A DNA stretch of 46,256 bases from a marine bacterium B5-7. GTDB lineage: Bacteria > Pseudomonadota > Gammaproteobacteria > Arenicellales > CAJQKF01. Under the pieces are notes generated by a model. It worked only from the letters and a program-made list of their open reading frames with translations, had not been told where the DNA came from and searched no databases. Below, piece by piece: positions 17,691 through 26,203 of the stretch. The position numbers and the translations under genes were made by a program. Location of the stretch: the NCBI GenBank assembly GCA_021604525.1, contig BQJD01000029.1, positions 1-46,256 of the forward strand. Direction: 5' to 3'. Each line of letters begins with the position of its first letter. Within the stretch, counting starts at the first letter, position 1.

Positions 17691-20300
17691 ATGACAGATA
17701 AAAAAGCCGACGATACAGAAATCGATTATAAATCTCTGGAGGAAATGGTTGCTTCCACCGATAGCGGTGCCCGCCAGCCAGATGGCGGGGTTGGTAAGCT
17801 GCTGATCTGGACGGCCTTCGGTTGGTCAATTTTCCAGCTCTGGATTGCCTCACCTCTACCGTATATGTTCGCCAGCATTATTCCGGTTCCGAACAATACA
17901 GATACTCGCTCTATCCATCTCGCCTTCGCCATGTTTCTTGCATTCCTGGCGTATCCTGCACTCAAGAAATCACCGCGCAATCGGGTGCCGATCCAGGATT
18001 GGGTACTGGCACTGATCAGCGTATGCGTCACCATGTATTTGTCGGTGTTCGCCGCCTCGCTTGCGGAGCGTCCAGGCTTGCCAACTACTACCGACCTGGT
18101 GATCTCTGCCATTGGTCTGGTGCTGGTCCTTGAGGCAGCACGTCGTGCACTCGGCCCTCCATTGATGGTGATCGCTGGAATATTTCTCTGTTATGTTTTC
18201 TTTGGGCATCTTGCCCCGGATGTAATTGCCTGGAAAGGTGCATCCATTGGCAAGGCAATGTCGCACATGTGGTTGACCCAAGAGGGTGTGTTTGGTGTTG
18301 CGCTGGGTGTTTCAACGACCATGGTCTTTCTGTTCGTCTTGTTCGGTTCCCTGTTGGAACGCGCTGGTGCCGGCAACTATTTTATCTGGGTCGCTTTCTC
18401 ACTCCTTGGGCACATGCGTGGCGGGCCAGCCAAAGCCGCCGTAGTGTCCTCAGCAATGACCGGATTGGTATCGGGATCTTCTATCGCCAACGTGGTTACT
18501 ACCGGCACATTTACCATTCCTTTAATGAAACGTGTCGGTTTTTCTGCCGAGAAGGCGGGTGCGGTGGAAGTAGCCTCATCAACCAACGGTCAATTAACAC
18601 CACCGGTTATGGGTGCTGCGGCGTTCCTGATGATTGAGTTTGTCGGTATCTCCTATATTGAGGTCATCAAGCACGCTTTTCTGCCGGCAATTATTTCCTA
18701 TATCGCCCTGGTTTATATTGTTCATCTCGAGGCCTCAAAATCTGGTCTTGAAGGACTTCCAAGACCGTACAAACGTGTCTGGTACATGAGTCTGATTGTC
18801 TTTCTGACGACGATACTCGGGATCGTCATCTTGTCAGGTGCAACCTATTACCTGTTCGGCTGGATGAAAGACGCATTCGGTGATGCGACTATCTATGCTG
18901 CATGTGTAGTGCTGGTCGTCACCTATCTGGTATTACTCGTGTATTCGACACATTTCCCGGAGCTTGGCCGCAGCGATACTATCGATGAATTGCCGCGACC
19001 CGCTCCCATCGTCAAGGCAGGGTTGTATTATCTTCTACCGGTTGCCGTGCTTGTGTGGTGTTTGACCGTCGAGCGATTGTCTCCCGGCCTGTCGGCATTT
19101 TATGCTGCGCTTTTCATGATATTTATTCTGTTGACCCATAAACCGCTCAAGGCACTCATTCGCAAGGACATTGATTTCAGTGATGCGGTACTTGAAGGGA
19201 TAGTGGATTTTCGAGAAGGCATGGTCGCCGGTGCTCGTAACATGATTGGTATCGGCGTTGCCACGGCCTGTGCGGGTATTATCCTCGGCACAGTCACCTT
19301 AACCGGCATTGGTTTTGTCATGTCGGAATTTGTCGAGTTCATCTCGGCCGGCAACTTGATGGTCATGCTGATTTTCACAGCAATCATCTGTCTCATCCTG
19401 GGAATGGGTTTGCCGACCACAGCAAACTACATTGTAGTTTCTGCGCTTATGGCCCCCGTGATCGTCACGGTCGGTGCCGCCAACGGTTTGATCGTGCCGT
19501 TAATCGCCGTGCATATGTTCGTGTTCTATTTCGGTATTCTTGCCGATGACACGCCACCAGTCGGGCTTGCGGCTTATGCCGCCGCTGCCATTTCCGGTGG
19601 TGATCCGATTCGTACCGGTATTCAGGGCTTTGGGTACGATATTCGTACTGCGATCCTTCCATTCCTGTTCATATTCAATACTGAACTACTGATGATTGGC
19701 ATTAGCGGCCCATTTCATCTGATAATGGTGATTCTCTCTGCACTGGCGGCGATGTTACTGTTTGCTGCGGCGACACAGGGATGGTTTCTGACCAGGAACA
19801 AGTTGTGGGAAACCGCAGTCATGCTGCTGATTGCCTTCACGTTGTTCCGCCCCGGTTTTTGGATGGACATGATCTATCCGCCGCTTCAAACGTTGCCGGC
19901 CACCGATATTTACACCGTGGTAGAACAATTGCCTGAGAACGCCCAGGTACGTGTTCGTGTGGTAGGTGAAACTCTGGAAGGCGACGCGGTAGACAAAGTG
20001 GTCATGCTTCCAGTTGGTGCCGCGGGTCCCGGTGAGCAACGATTGAACGAGGCCGCGGGAATGGAACTTCGCGATGAGGATGGCCGACTATACATAGACA
20101 GTATGACTTTCGGCGGACCAGCCGAGAAGCAAAAACTCGACTTCGATTATGAGATTGCATCGGTACAAGTCCCCTCTGATCGTCCTGCCAAGCAGTGGAT
20201 GTTTATTCCGGCAATATTCTTGCTGGTACTAATAATAATGACACAAACCCGCCGCCGCAGGTCTGCCCGCGAGAGTTCGACGTTAGCCACTTCGACGTAA
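17691..20300 (+). CDS. TRAP transporter fused small/large permease (TAXI type, DctQM)
   Basis: An 869-residue inner-membrane protein in which the small (DctQ-like) and large (DctM-like) permease parts are fused, as is usual for TAXI systems. It has about 18 or more membrane helices, with typical patterns GSLLERAGAGNYF, MTGLVSGSSIANVV, ILGMGLPTTANYIVV and FYFGILADDTPPVGLAAYAA. After the last transport helices, about residues 730-845, there is a soluble DUF3394-like segment, then one more helix and a basic end. The start at 17691 is preferred because AAAGGAG (17675-17681) is nine bases away; an ATG at 17682 directly abuts that site. It works with the binding protein upstream, using a sodium gradient in characterised relatives. 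Confidence 0.93.
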   Translation: MTDKKADDTEIDYKSLEEMVASTDSGARQPDGGVGKLLIWTAFGWSIFQLWIASPLPYMFASIIPVPNNTDTRSIHLAFAMFLAFLAYPALKKSPRNRVPIQDWVLALISVCVTMYLSVFAASLAERPGLPTTTDLVISAIGLVLVLEAARRALGPPLMVIAGIFLCYVFFGHLAPDVIAWKGASIGKAMSHMWLTQEGVFGVALGVSTTMVFLFVLFGSLLERAGAGNYFIWVAFSLLGHMRGGPAKAAVVSSAMTGLVSGSSIANVVTTGTFTIPLMKRVGFSAEKAGAVEVASSTNGQLTPPVMGAAAFLMIEFVGISYIEVIKHAFLPAIISYIALVYIVHLEASKSGLEGLPRPYKRVWYMSLIVFLTTILGIVILSGATYYLFGWMKDAFGDATIYAACVVLVVTYLVLLVYSTHFPELGRSDTIDELPRPAPIVKAGLYYLLPVAVLVWCLTVERLSPGLSAFYAALFMIFILLTHKPLKALIRKDIDFSDAVLEGIVDFREGMVAGARNMIGIGVATACAGIILGTVTLTGIGFVMSEFVEFISAGNLMVMLIFTAIICLILGMGLPTTANYIVVSALMAPVIVTVGAANGLIVPLIAVHMFVFYFGILADDTPPVGLAAYAAAAISGGDPIRTGIQGFGYDIRTAILPFLFIFNTELLMIGISGPFHLIMVILSALAAMLLFAAATQGWFLTRNKLWETAVMLLIAFTLFRPGFWMDMIYPPLQTLPATDIYTVVEQLPENAQVRVRVVGETLEGDAVDKVVMLPVGAAGPGEQRLNEAAGMELRDEDGRLYIDSMTFGGPAEKQKLDFDYEIASVQVPSDRPAKQWMFIPAIFLLVLIIMTQTRRRRSARESSTLATST

Positions 20301-20303
20301 GGG

Positions 20304-20320
20304 GTTATTTTTAAAATAAC
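20304..20320. repeat. AT-rich 17-bp palindrome
   Basis: GTTATTTT and AAAATAAC form a perfect inverted repeat around one central T, a few bases after the permease stop codon and before the usp gene. It could be a weak transcription pause or an operator; nothing else supports either. Confidence 0.35.
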
Positions 20321-20368
20321 GTAGCTGAATCAAAATTATATTAGCCTCGCACAAAGGGAGATCACATC

Positions 20369-20794
20369 ATGTTTAACAAAATCCTGGTGGCTGTGGACAT
20401 ACAGGAACCTGCAGATTCAGTGCGATTGCTGAAAGCCGCTGATCAATTGGTTCAACAGTTTGGTAGCAGTGTTCACGTGACAACGGTCATGCCGGGATAC
20501 GGCATGAGTATTGTCGCCAGTTATTTTCCACCGGATGCAAAGGCATCTGCCAAAAAGGAGCTTGAGAGTCGTCTGGCGAAACTGGTAATGAATAATTTAT
20601 CTGTGAAGGCAACCACCAGTGTGTCTGAGGGAAAAAGTGCTCAGGAAATACTCAAAACAGCCAAGCGTCGTAAATCCGATCTTATCTTGATCGGTTGTCA
20701 CTCACACAGCAAAATTCAAGACGCCTTACTGGGTTCATGCGGCACCAAGGTTGCTCAAAACGCGCCATGCTCGGTGATGATTATCAGGGCTTGA
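20369..20794 (+). CDS. Universal stress protein (UspA family)
   Basis: A 141-residue cytoplasmic protein with the UspA fold: first strand KILVAVDI, and C-terminal region LILIGCHSHSKIQDALLGSCG followed by the last strand CSVMII (motif region about residues 110-139). ATP-binding members have Gly-2x-Gly-9x-Gly-(Ser/Thr); here the second Gly is Ser (GCHS) while the final GSCG is kept, so nucleotide binding is uncertain. GGGAG lies eight bases before the ATG. Its position after the TRAP permease resembles TeaD of the Halomonas ectoine importer TeaABC, which modulates transport, so a regulatory role on this importer is a fair inference. Confidence 0.88.
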   Translation: MFNKILVAVDIQEPADSVRLLKAADQLVQQFGSSVHVTTVMPGYGMSIVASYFPPDAKASAKKELESRLAKLVMNNLSVKATTSVSEGKSAQEILKTAKRRKSDLILIGCHSHSKIQDALLGSCGTKVAQNAPCSVMIIRA

Positions 20795-20881
20795 ATGAGA
20801 TAGCCAACTTCTCGAAATTTTAATGCTTTGCCCCTGAACTTATCGCCATACATCGTGTCGATTTGGACTGGAGCTAATTAA

Positions 20882-21403
20882 TTGGTGAGTACTATGTTGA
20901 GATCAGCAGGATTGTCTCTGATAGTTGCATCATTGTTAACCACAGGTTGCACGATGCAGGGCGCATATCTGGGTGATTTCGCTGGAGTGCAGGCATTCGA
21001 GCTCAAACAACCGTTAACCATTGAGACAGGCTACGCGCGGTCGTTCATACAAAAAGGCAAGCCGGTTAAGCAGGGTAGCCTCGACAAATTCAGCGCTAAA
21101 TGTTCACTTGAAGTCAGAACCGTTGCACGTGAGGGAATGAATCTTGTAGTTCAGTCTGGCGCATTTGCCATTACACGCATACAACAGCGTCAGTTTGGGG
21201 GCGGTGTTTTTGGTGGCGCGTTGAATTTTGAAGAAGACTTCGGGCCGGTTGAACCGGCTATCGACATCTATCTGGCAAGTGACGCACAGCCGGGTGTCTT
21301 GCGTTTGCAATGTAACACCTGGGAGGCGGATGCGATCTATGCTCGACCGGTGAGTCTTGCCGATGTTCGCGGTGTACTTGGATCGGTTGCAGAAATTCGA
21401 TAG
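20882..21403 (+). CDS. Putative lipoprotein, unknown function
   Basis: About 173 residues with a lipoprotein signal: a hydrophobic stretch LSLIVASLLTTGC with the lipobox Cys near residue 23. The rest has no family I recognise; it contains a Gly/Phe-rich stretch (QFGGGVFGGALNFEEDFG) and two further Cys residues. Start codon is uncertain: TTG at 20882 and GTG at 20885 lie 8 and 11 bases after GGAG (20870-20873), while an ATG at 20894 is 20 bases away. It follows usp on the same strand after about 90 bp and is followed by a 258-bp gap without a gene, so its operon membership is unclear. Confidence 0.7.
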   Translation: MVSTMLRSAGLSLIVASLLTTGCTMQGAYLGDFAGVQAFELKQPLTIETGYARSFIQKGKPVKQGSLDKFSAKCSLEVRTVAREGMNLVVQSGAFAITRIQQRQFGGGVFGGALNFEEDFGPVEPAIDIYLASDAQPGVLRLQCNTWEADAIYARPVSLADVRGVLGSVAEIR

Positions 21404-21661
21404 TTTTATAAAATGGAATGGATCCGGGCATTTGTCACAAAGAGCCACTGGATAAAAAGTCACGAAAATCACCAACATAATTGTCGAGCGTCAGCAGTAT
21501 CCTGGTGAGATTGTGGTCCAGGACTTAATTTCGGACAGCGTCTTATAAGTCAGAATTCTTCGGTATAATTTGGCGCTGAAACACATTTAATCCACCGACT
21601 TCGACGATCGAATTACGTAATAACCAATCAGTTGGTTGCGTGATGGATTGATGACGGGTCG

Positions 21662-22378
21662 GTGTTCCTGGAGTCCGTCTTGTCCCGAAATACGCCGAAG
21701 CGAAATCCTAATATTGCCTATCACTGGCCGGTTCCAGTATTAAGTCGTAAATTCGGTCAGTACCAGAAAGTTAACCCCGAATTGATCGAGTTGTTCTATG
21801 ACTATCGTCAGAGACATCCATCGAAGGCAGGCTCTGTGTATTCATCTCCGGATAATTTCTACGAGGGCATCGAGAATTCAGGTCTGTCCAGGCTGACACA
21901 GTTCCTGACCGATAGCGTGTTCGAGGTCGCTGCCGATGCCAATCGCAATTACTGGGGTAAGGCCACCAATATCCGGGTCAACCTCACTGGTGTATGGTTT
22001 CAGATAACCAACGACTACGGATTTCATGAAACCCACATCCATGGCAACTGTTCGTGGTCGGGTGTCTATTATGTTCGCGCCGGCGATTCAAGCACCGGTC
22101 CAGATGACCTGGGTAGTAACGGCATGCCCAATGGAATCACACGCTTTTATGGACCGCATATGGAGTATACGGCCGGCGGCCATGGCGATCTTGGTAATCT
22201 GTATCTTCAGGATCATACTGTCGATTCCTACCCGGAGGACGGACGCCTGGTGGTCTTTCCGTCGCATTTGAAGCATATGGTGTTTCCTTATAAGGGAGCA
22301 GAGGATCGTGTTATCGTGTCTTTTCATGCGCAGGTATTCGGAGATACTGAAATGCGCTATGGATACTCGTTTTCCTGA
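21662..22378 (+). CDS. Putative 2OG-Fe(II) oxygenase-like protein
   Basis: A 238-residue protein resembling the 2OG-FeII_Oxy_5 (TIGR02466) group. HETHIHGNCSWSGVYYVRAG (about residues 122-141) would carry the first metal ligands, GRLVVFPSHLKHMVFPY (194-210) the distal His at about 205, and the Arg of EDRVIVSFHAQV would bind 2-oxoglutarate. Relatives are predicted hydroxylases and none of this close group has a role I can name. The GTG at 21662 is the longest start; a TTG at 21680, six bases after GGAG (21670-21673), is an equally good alternative. It is followed 26 bp later by a TPR-sulfotransferase gene, a partner such proteins are often seen with, which suggests action on a common peptide or protein substrate. 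Confidence 0.75.
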   Translation: MFLESVLSRNTPKRNPNIAYHWPVPVLSRKFGQYQKVNPELIELFYDYRQRHPSKAGSVYSSPDNFYEGIENSGLSRLTQFLTDSVFEVAADANRNYWGKATNIRVNLTGVWFQITNDYGFHETHIHGNCSWSGVYYVRAGDSSTGPDDLGSNGMPNGITRFYGPHMEYTAGGHGDLGNLYLQDHTVDSYPEDGRLVVFPSHLKHMVFPYKGAEDRVIVSFHAQVFGDTEMRYGYSFS

Positions 22379-22404
22379 TGATTTCTGTCTGACTGACGGT
22401 TGGC

Positions 22405-24351
22405 ATGGTGAGTAAAAAATCCCATCGTCCATCGATGGCCAGGTCGAATGCGACAATCGTCCGCGATCTGTTTTCACGCGCAGTTCAATCGATTCAGGCA
22501 GGCGATCCACAATCGGGACTGCGGCTTTTGATTAAGGCTGACAAGCTCGCACCGTCCAATACTTCTATCGAGTTTAACCTCGGCTACACCCATCATCTCA
22601 TCGGGAATTATTCAAAAGCCATCAAGTACTATCTGAGGTGTGTCGAACGCGATTCATCGATGGTCGATGGTTGGAGAAATCTCGCTACAGCAGCGCGCGA
22701 GGGCGGACAATCAGCAGTTGCCATCAAGGCTCTGAAAAAGCTTGTTTCAATGCAGCCTGATGATGCCGGCATCGCTAACGATCTTGGAAACTTGCTTGTT
22801 ACAACCGGTAGACTGGAAGAAGCAGTTGCAATCTACAGACAGGCAATTCAAGCTGATCCCACCACAACAATAGCAGCACACAATCTTTGCCGTGTATTGT
22901 TGCAGATGAATCTTGTGGATGATGCCGAATCGACCTTGCGAGGAATCCTTGCAACACACCCTGACGATCATGTTGCGCGGCATGATCTCTCAAGACTTCT
23001 CGATAGCAAGGGTTGGCTAGATGAGGCGCTGGAGGTGATTAATTCAGCACCAGGCGGGCTTGAATCAATAGACGATTGGCTGATTGCTGGAAATTTGCAC
23101 GTTCGGCGTGGCGATGCATCAATGGCCGAGGCATGTCTTCTCAAAGTTCTCGAGCAGGATCCGGATCATGCCGTAGCGCTTAATAATCTCGGTCTCGTAC
23201 ATGCGATTCGTTCAGATCGCGATGGTGCCGAGGCATTATTTCGGCGAGCACTTGAATGCGGTGAACACTACACCGAACCCTGGCGTAACCTGGTGGCATT
23301 AATCCGGTACAAGGATATTCAAGATGTTGACATTTGCGCCATGAAGTCGCTCGTTGACGAACGCGAGTTGACGGATTCAGCCAGAATGCACCTTGGATTC
23401 GCCCTTGGCAAGGCGTTGGATGACTGTAGTCAGTTCACTGAAGCGTTTAAATTCTACCAATGCGGAAACGAGATTAGAAAGCGTGAGGTGCCTTTCGATA
23501 TCGAGGCGCTTTCGCTGCATGCACAACGAATAATCGCGACGGTGGATCGAACATTTTTTGTATCGCGTACTGACTTCGGCTGTGACTCCGAACTGCCGGT
23601 TTTCATTGTCGGTATGCCACGAACCGGAACGACCCTGATCGAACAGATGCTTAGCGCACACCCGAACTTTACCGGGGCAGGGGAACTTATGCTGATCAAC
23701 CGTACGATTCAGCAGTTGGAGTTTGCCGGGGCAGATAATCTCAAATCCGCCTATCCCGAGTGTCTGCTTGATCTTGATCGTGACGCGACTCGTGAGATGG
23801 CTGTCGGATATGTAGAAGCGCTTGAGCGTTATGGCACGGATGCTTCCGTGTCGAGAATTAGCGACAAAATGCCTTATAACTTCTTTCATCTCGGCCTGGT
23901 GCGGCTGTTGTTTCCCAAGGCCAGGATCATTCACTGTTTAAGGCATCCGCTGGACACTTGCCTGTCGGCTTATTTTAATTATTTTCCAGGCGGTCTCGAC
24001 TTTACCTATTCACAGCAGGATCTTGTGGATTTTTATGCCATCTATCGTAAGTTGATGGAACACTGGCGTGAGGTCGCTGGTATTGAATTCATCGATGTGC
24101 GCTACGAAGATCTGGTGGCCGATCCAAAGGCACAACTTGGGGAAGTCCTTGCTTACTTGAATCTCGAGTGGAATGCCGATGTGTTGAATTTTCACAAGGA
24201 CAAATCATCTGTGAGGACGTTGAGTGCGTGGCAGGTTCGTCAGCCAATTCACCGATCAAGCGATGGCCGTTATCACGATTATGAACAGCATTTAGGCCCG
24301 CTGATCGATGGGCTCACCGAATATGTAAAGGAATACAATGACAAGAGATAA
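22405..24351 (+). CDS. Tetratricopeptide-repeat sulfotransferase
   Basis: A 648-residue two-part protein. Residues about 15-330 form several tetratricopeptide repeats (for example NLGYTHHLIGNYSKAIKYYL, DLGNLLVTTGRLEEAVAIYR, NNLGLVHAIRSDRDGAEALF). Residues about 395-640 form a PAPS-dependent sulfotransferase: the 5'-phosphosulfate loop is VGMPRTGTTLIEQML (402-416) and the 3'-phosphate region is IIHCLRHPLDTCLS (508-521). No signal peptide or membrane anchor is visible, so it is probably cytoplasmic. The architecture resembles that of tyrosine-protein or carbohydrate sulfotransferases of the same group; the repeats would hold the acceptor. Convergent with the porin gene. No strong Shine-Dalgarno precedes the ATG. 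Confidence 0.9.
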   Translation: MVSKKSHRPSMARSNATIVRDLFSRAVQSIQAGDPQSGLRLLIKADKLAPSNTSIEFNLGYTHHLIGNYSKAIKYYLRCVERDSSMVDGWRNLATAAREGGQSAVAIKALKKLVSMQPDDAGIANDLGNLLVTTGRLEEAVAIYRQAIQADPTTTIAAHNLCRVLLQMNLVDDAESTLRGILATHPDDHVARHDLSRLLDSKGWLDEALEVINSAPGGLESIDDWLIAGNLHVRRGDASMAEACLLKVLEQDPDHAVALNNLGLVHAIRSDRDGAEALFRRALECGEHYTEPWRNLVALIRYKDIQDVDICAMKSLVDERELTDSARMHLGFALGKALDDCSQFTEAFKFYQCGNEIRKREVPFDIEALSLHAQRIIATVDRTFFVSRTDFGCDSELPVFIVGMPRTGTTLIEQMLSAHPNFTGAGELMLINRTIQQLEFAGADNLKSAYPECLLDLDRDATREMAVGYVEALERYGTDASVSRISDKMPYNFFHLGLVRLLFPKARIIHCLRHPLDTCLSAYFNYFPGGLDFTYSQQDLVDFYAIYRKLMEHWREVAGIEFIDVRYEDLVADPKAQLGEVLAYLNLEWNADVLNFHKDKSSVRTLSAWQVRQPIHRSSDGRYHDYEQHLGPLIDGLTEYVKEYNDKR

Positions 24352-24423
24352 TTTCGAAGTTTGTGGCGGATGCTACACATATCCATCCTGCCAAATCTTG
24401 AACTGTCACGGGATCTGAGCTGC

Positions 24424-24453
24424 AAAAAAGGCGCCCCATAAAGGAGCGCCTTT
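24424..24453 (-). terminator. Intrinsic terminator of the porin gene
   Basis: On the minus strand an AAAGGCGCTCC / GGGGCGCCTTT stem with a short TTTAT loop is followed by a run of six T. It lies about 30 bp after the porin stop codon and between the two convergent genes, so it may also stop transcription from the sulfotransferase gene less efficiently. Confidence 0.85.
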
Positions 24454-24480
24454 CCAGGATTGCCTGGTGATTGAAAAGAC

Positions 24481-25422
24481 TTAGAAGTCTTTACGAACGC
24501 CCAGGAGAATCTCTGTCTTATCAGCACCTTCAGCAGCGGCGTCGTTAAACGCGCCTTCGATGTAGACCCGAGCGTTCTTGCTCAGGAAACGGCTGACGTT
24601 GAAATTGATGATGTCATCATCAAGTCCTGCATCGTCGTCCTGGATATTCTCGAGACTGACCCACCACCCGAAATCGCCTGCAGAACCGCCGGCTAACAGG
24701 GCAATACCTTGCGCATCATCGACAGTGCCGTCATCGCTGGCGGAAAGGCCGGCGCCAAACCAGATGCTCTCGAGGTTGAAGCGACCTGCCAGGCCAAAGT
24801 AATTACTATCATCGGCATCGCCGCCGTCAGAATCAACATAGGTCGCAGCCACAGTTACGGGGCCTGCATTGAGTGTAGCACCGATATTCCACTGGTCTAC
24901 ATTTTCGGAATTCGGGTTGTCACCGTCGAGCACCAGGTCAGCCTGAAGGGCAACCGGACCGGCATTGACAGCATACGACAGGGCGTTGGATACACGGTAC
25001 AGACCGTTGTATGCATCACCACCGACGTTCTGCGATACGTCCATGATGGTACCAACACTGTTAAATGCCGCCGACCACACACGACCCAGGGTCACGGTGC
25101 CGAAACTGCCAGACAGACCGACATAGCTCAAACGGTTGTTGTCCTGAACATCAGCGATGTCGGATGCAACACCGAATTCATAGCGGTAAACCGCGCTCAA
25201 GCCGTTACCCAGATCTTCAGAACCCTTCACGCCAAAACGCGAGCTGATGTTCTTGATATCGACTGAGTCAGCGTTATCACCGTCACGGGATTCGTAAGAT
25301 ACTGCAGTATTGATGCGTCCGTACCAGTTGGCTTCGTGACTATGATCATCGGCAATAGCTGAAAACGATGCACTGGTGCCGAGGATTGCAGCGAGTGCTG
25401 CAGGGATGGCTTTCATGTTCAT
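24481..25422 (-). CDS. Outer-membrane porin (Gram-negative porin family)
   Basis: A 313-residue trimeric-porin-type beta-barrel. The start at 25422 is set by AAGGAG (complement of 25432-25437) nine bases upstream; a frame open further upstream has no such site. The signal peptide ends near FSAIA-DD. The mature protein starts NWYGRINTAVSYES and shows SSRFGVKGSEDLGNGLSAVY (residues about 61-80), YVGLSGSFGTVTLGR and alternating strands; it ends KDF, with the terminal Phe read by the BAM machinery. The loops are rich in Asp, as in porins of marine bacteria. It would let small solutes cross the outer membrane for the TRAP and ABC importers. The gene has its own terminator and a long upstream region. 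Confidence 0.92.
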   Translation of the reverse strand: MNMKAIPAALAAILGTSASFSAIADDHSHEANWYGRINTAVSYESRDGDNADSVDIKNISSRFGVKGSEDLGNGLSAVYRYEFGVASDIADVQDNNRLSYVGLSGSFGTVTLGRVWSAAFNSVGTIMDVSQNVGGDAYNGLYRVSNALSYAVNAGPVALQADLVLDGDNPNSENVDQWNIGATLNAGPVTVAATYVDSDGGDADDSNYFGLAGRFNLESIWFGAGLSASDDGTVDDAQGIALLAGGSAGDFGWWVSLENIQDDDAGLDDDIINFNVSRFLSKNARVYIEGAFNDAAAEGADKTEILLGVRKDF

Positions 25423-25751
25423 AAATAGATTCTCCTTAACCTTGAACGATGTTGGTGCTCGATCGAGCGAGGCGGAGTTTTTCAGCATTGGTGCAAATGC
25501 GCAACAGTTAGTGCAAAAATACAACGCTGAAATCGACGCTTTGTAAAATAGTTACATCGCAAAGTAATTCTGTTGCATATAGATGGATTTTATTTTTCCG
25601 AACAGGGCAGTGAAGATTGCCAGTTGGAAATCATTGGAAGATAGTGGATTCTTTGTTATGACTGCCAATGATAGAATAGCTGAATACGAACACGTCACCT
25701 GTATTGGGTGACTCCATGAACCGCCACATCTGGCACAGGCCATACCAAGTC
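25423..25751. promoter_or_regulatory. Divergent porin / small lipoprotein control region
   Basis: A 329-bp stretch without a gene. It holds the porin ribosome binding site and a pair of direct repeats, TTGGTGCAAA (25488-25497) and TTAGTGCAAA (25508-25517), whose centres are exactly 20 bp apart; a partial third copy, TTGGTGC, is at 25452. These lie 66-95 bp before the porin start and may bind a regulator. No confident promoter boxes were found. Confidence 0.45.
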
Positions 25752-26072
25752 ATGAGTTTGACAAAATATTTTCTGCTGGCATTTCTCGCCTCTACGGTTG
25801 TCTTGACCGGTTGTGCCTCAGACGGTGCGCCGGTAGCCGACCCTTCCGCCGGTGTTTCAGGACGCAAGCATTATGGTGAAGCCAACGAGATTTCTTTCCT
25901 CAAAAAATTAAGGGGAGACACGGCGTCGGCATCTTCAGATATTCCAGCGGTGGGAGACCCGGAGTATCAGGAATATCTTGAATGGAAGCGCTGGCAGGAA
26001 TTCAAGGCTTACCAGGAATGGAAGAAGAATAATCCCGGTGCCGCCGCCGCTGACACGACGACAACACAGTAA
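25752..26072 (+). CDS. Small lipoprotein with a charged aromatic motif
   Basis: A 106-residue protein starting at the ATG 25752, which directly begins a lipoprotein signal peptide (KYFLLAFLASTVVLTGC, lipobox Cys21). Further upstream in-frame ATGs would put 16 extra residues before it. The mature chain is hydrophilic and contains a strongly charged, aromatic helix-like segment, EYQEYLEWKRWQEFKAYQEW (residues 71-90), followed by a Pro and a low-complexity Ala/Thr tail. A similar pattern (EFxxYxxWK, then Pro) occurs in BamC, encoded convergently next door. I recognise no named family. It is likely anchored in the outer membrane, since Ala follows the lipidated Cys and no Asp retention signal is present at position +2. 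Confidence 0.75.
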   Translation: MSLTKYFLLAFLASTVVLTGCASDGAPVADPSAGVSGRKHYGEANEISFLKKLRGDTASASSDIPAVGDPEYQEYLEWKRWQEFKAYQEWKKNNPGAAAADTTTTQ

Positions 26073-26118
26073 ATCAAATTACAGTAGCACCGATCACCGG
26101 GCGAACAATATATTGATG

Positions 26119-26171
26119 ACGCCGCAGGAATTTCTGCGGCGTTGTCATAAGTGGCTGTAGTTATCAGCCAC
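26119..26171. terminator. Two hairpins between convergent genes
   Basis: ACGCCGCAG / CTGCGGCGT (26119-26142, six-base loop) and GTGGCTG / CAGCCAC (26151-26171, seven-base loop) are perfect stems in the gap between the small lipoprotein and bamC genes. Neither has a T-run on either strand, so they are at best weak terminators or mRNA 3' stabilisers. Confidence 0.5.
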
Positions 26172-26203
26172 ACAGGCTCAGTGATATCTCCTGTGACAGT
26201 CGC

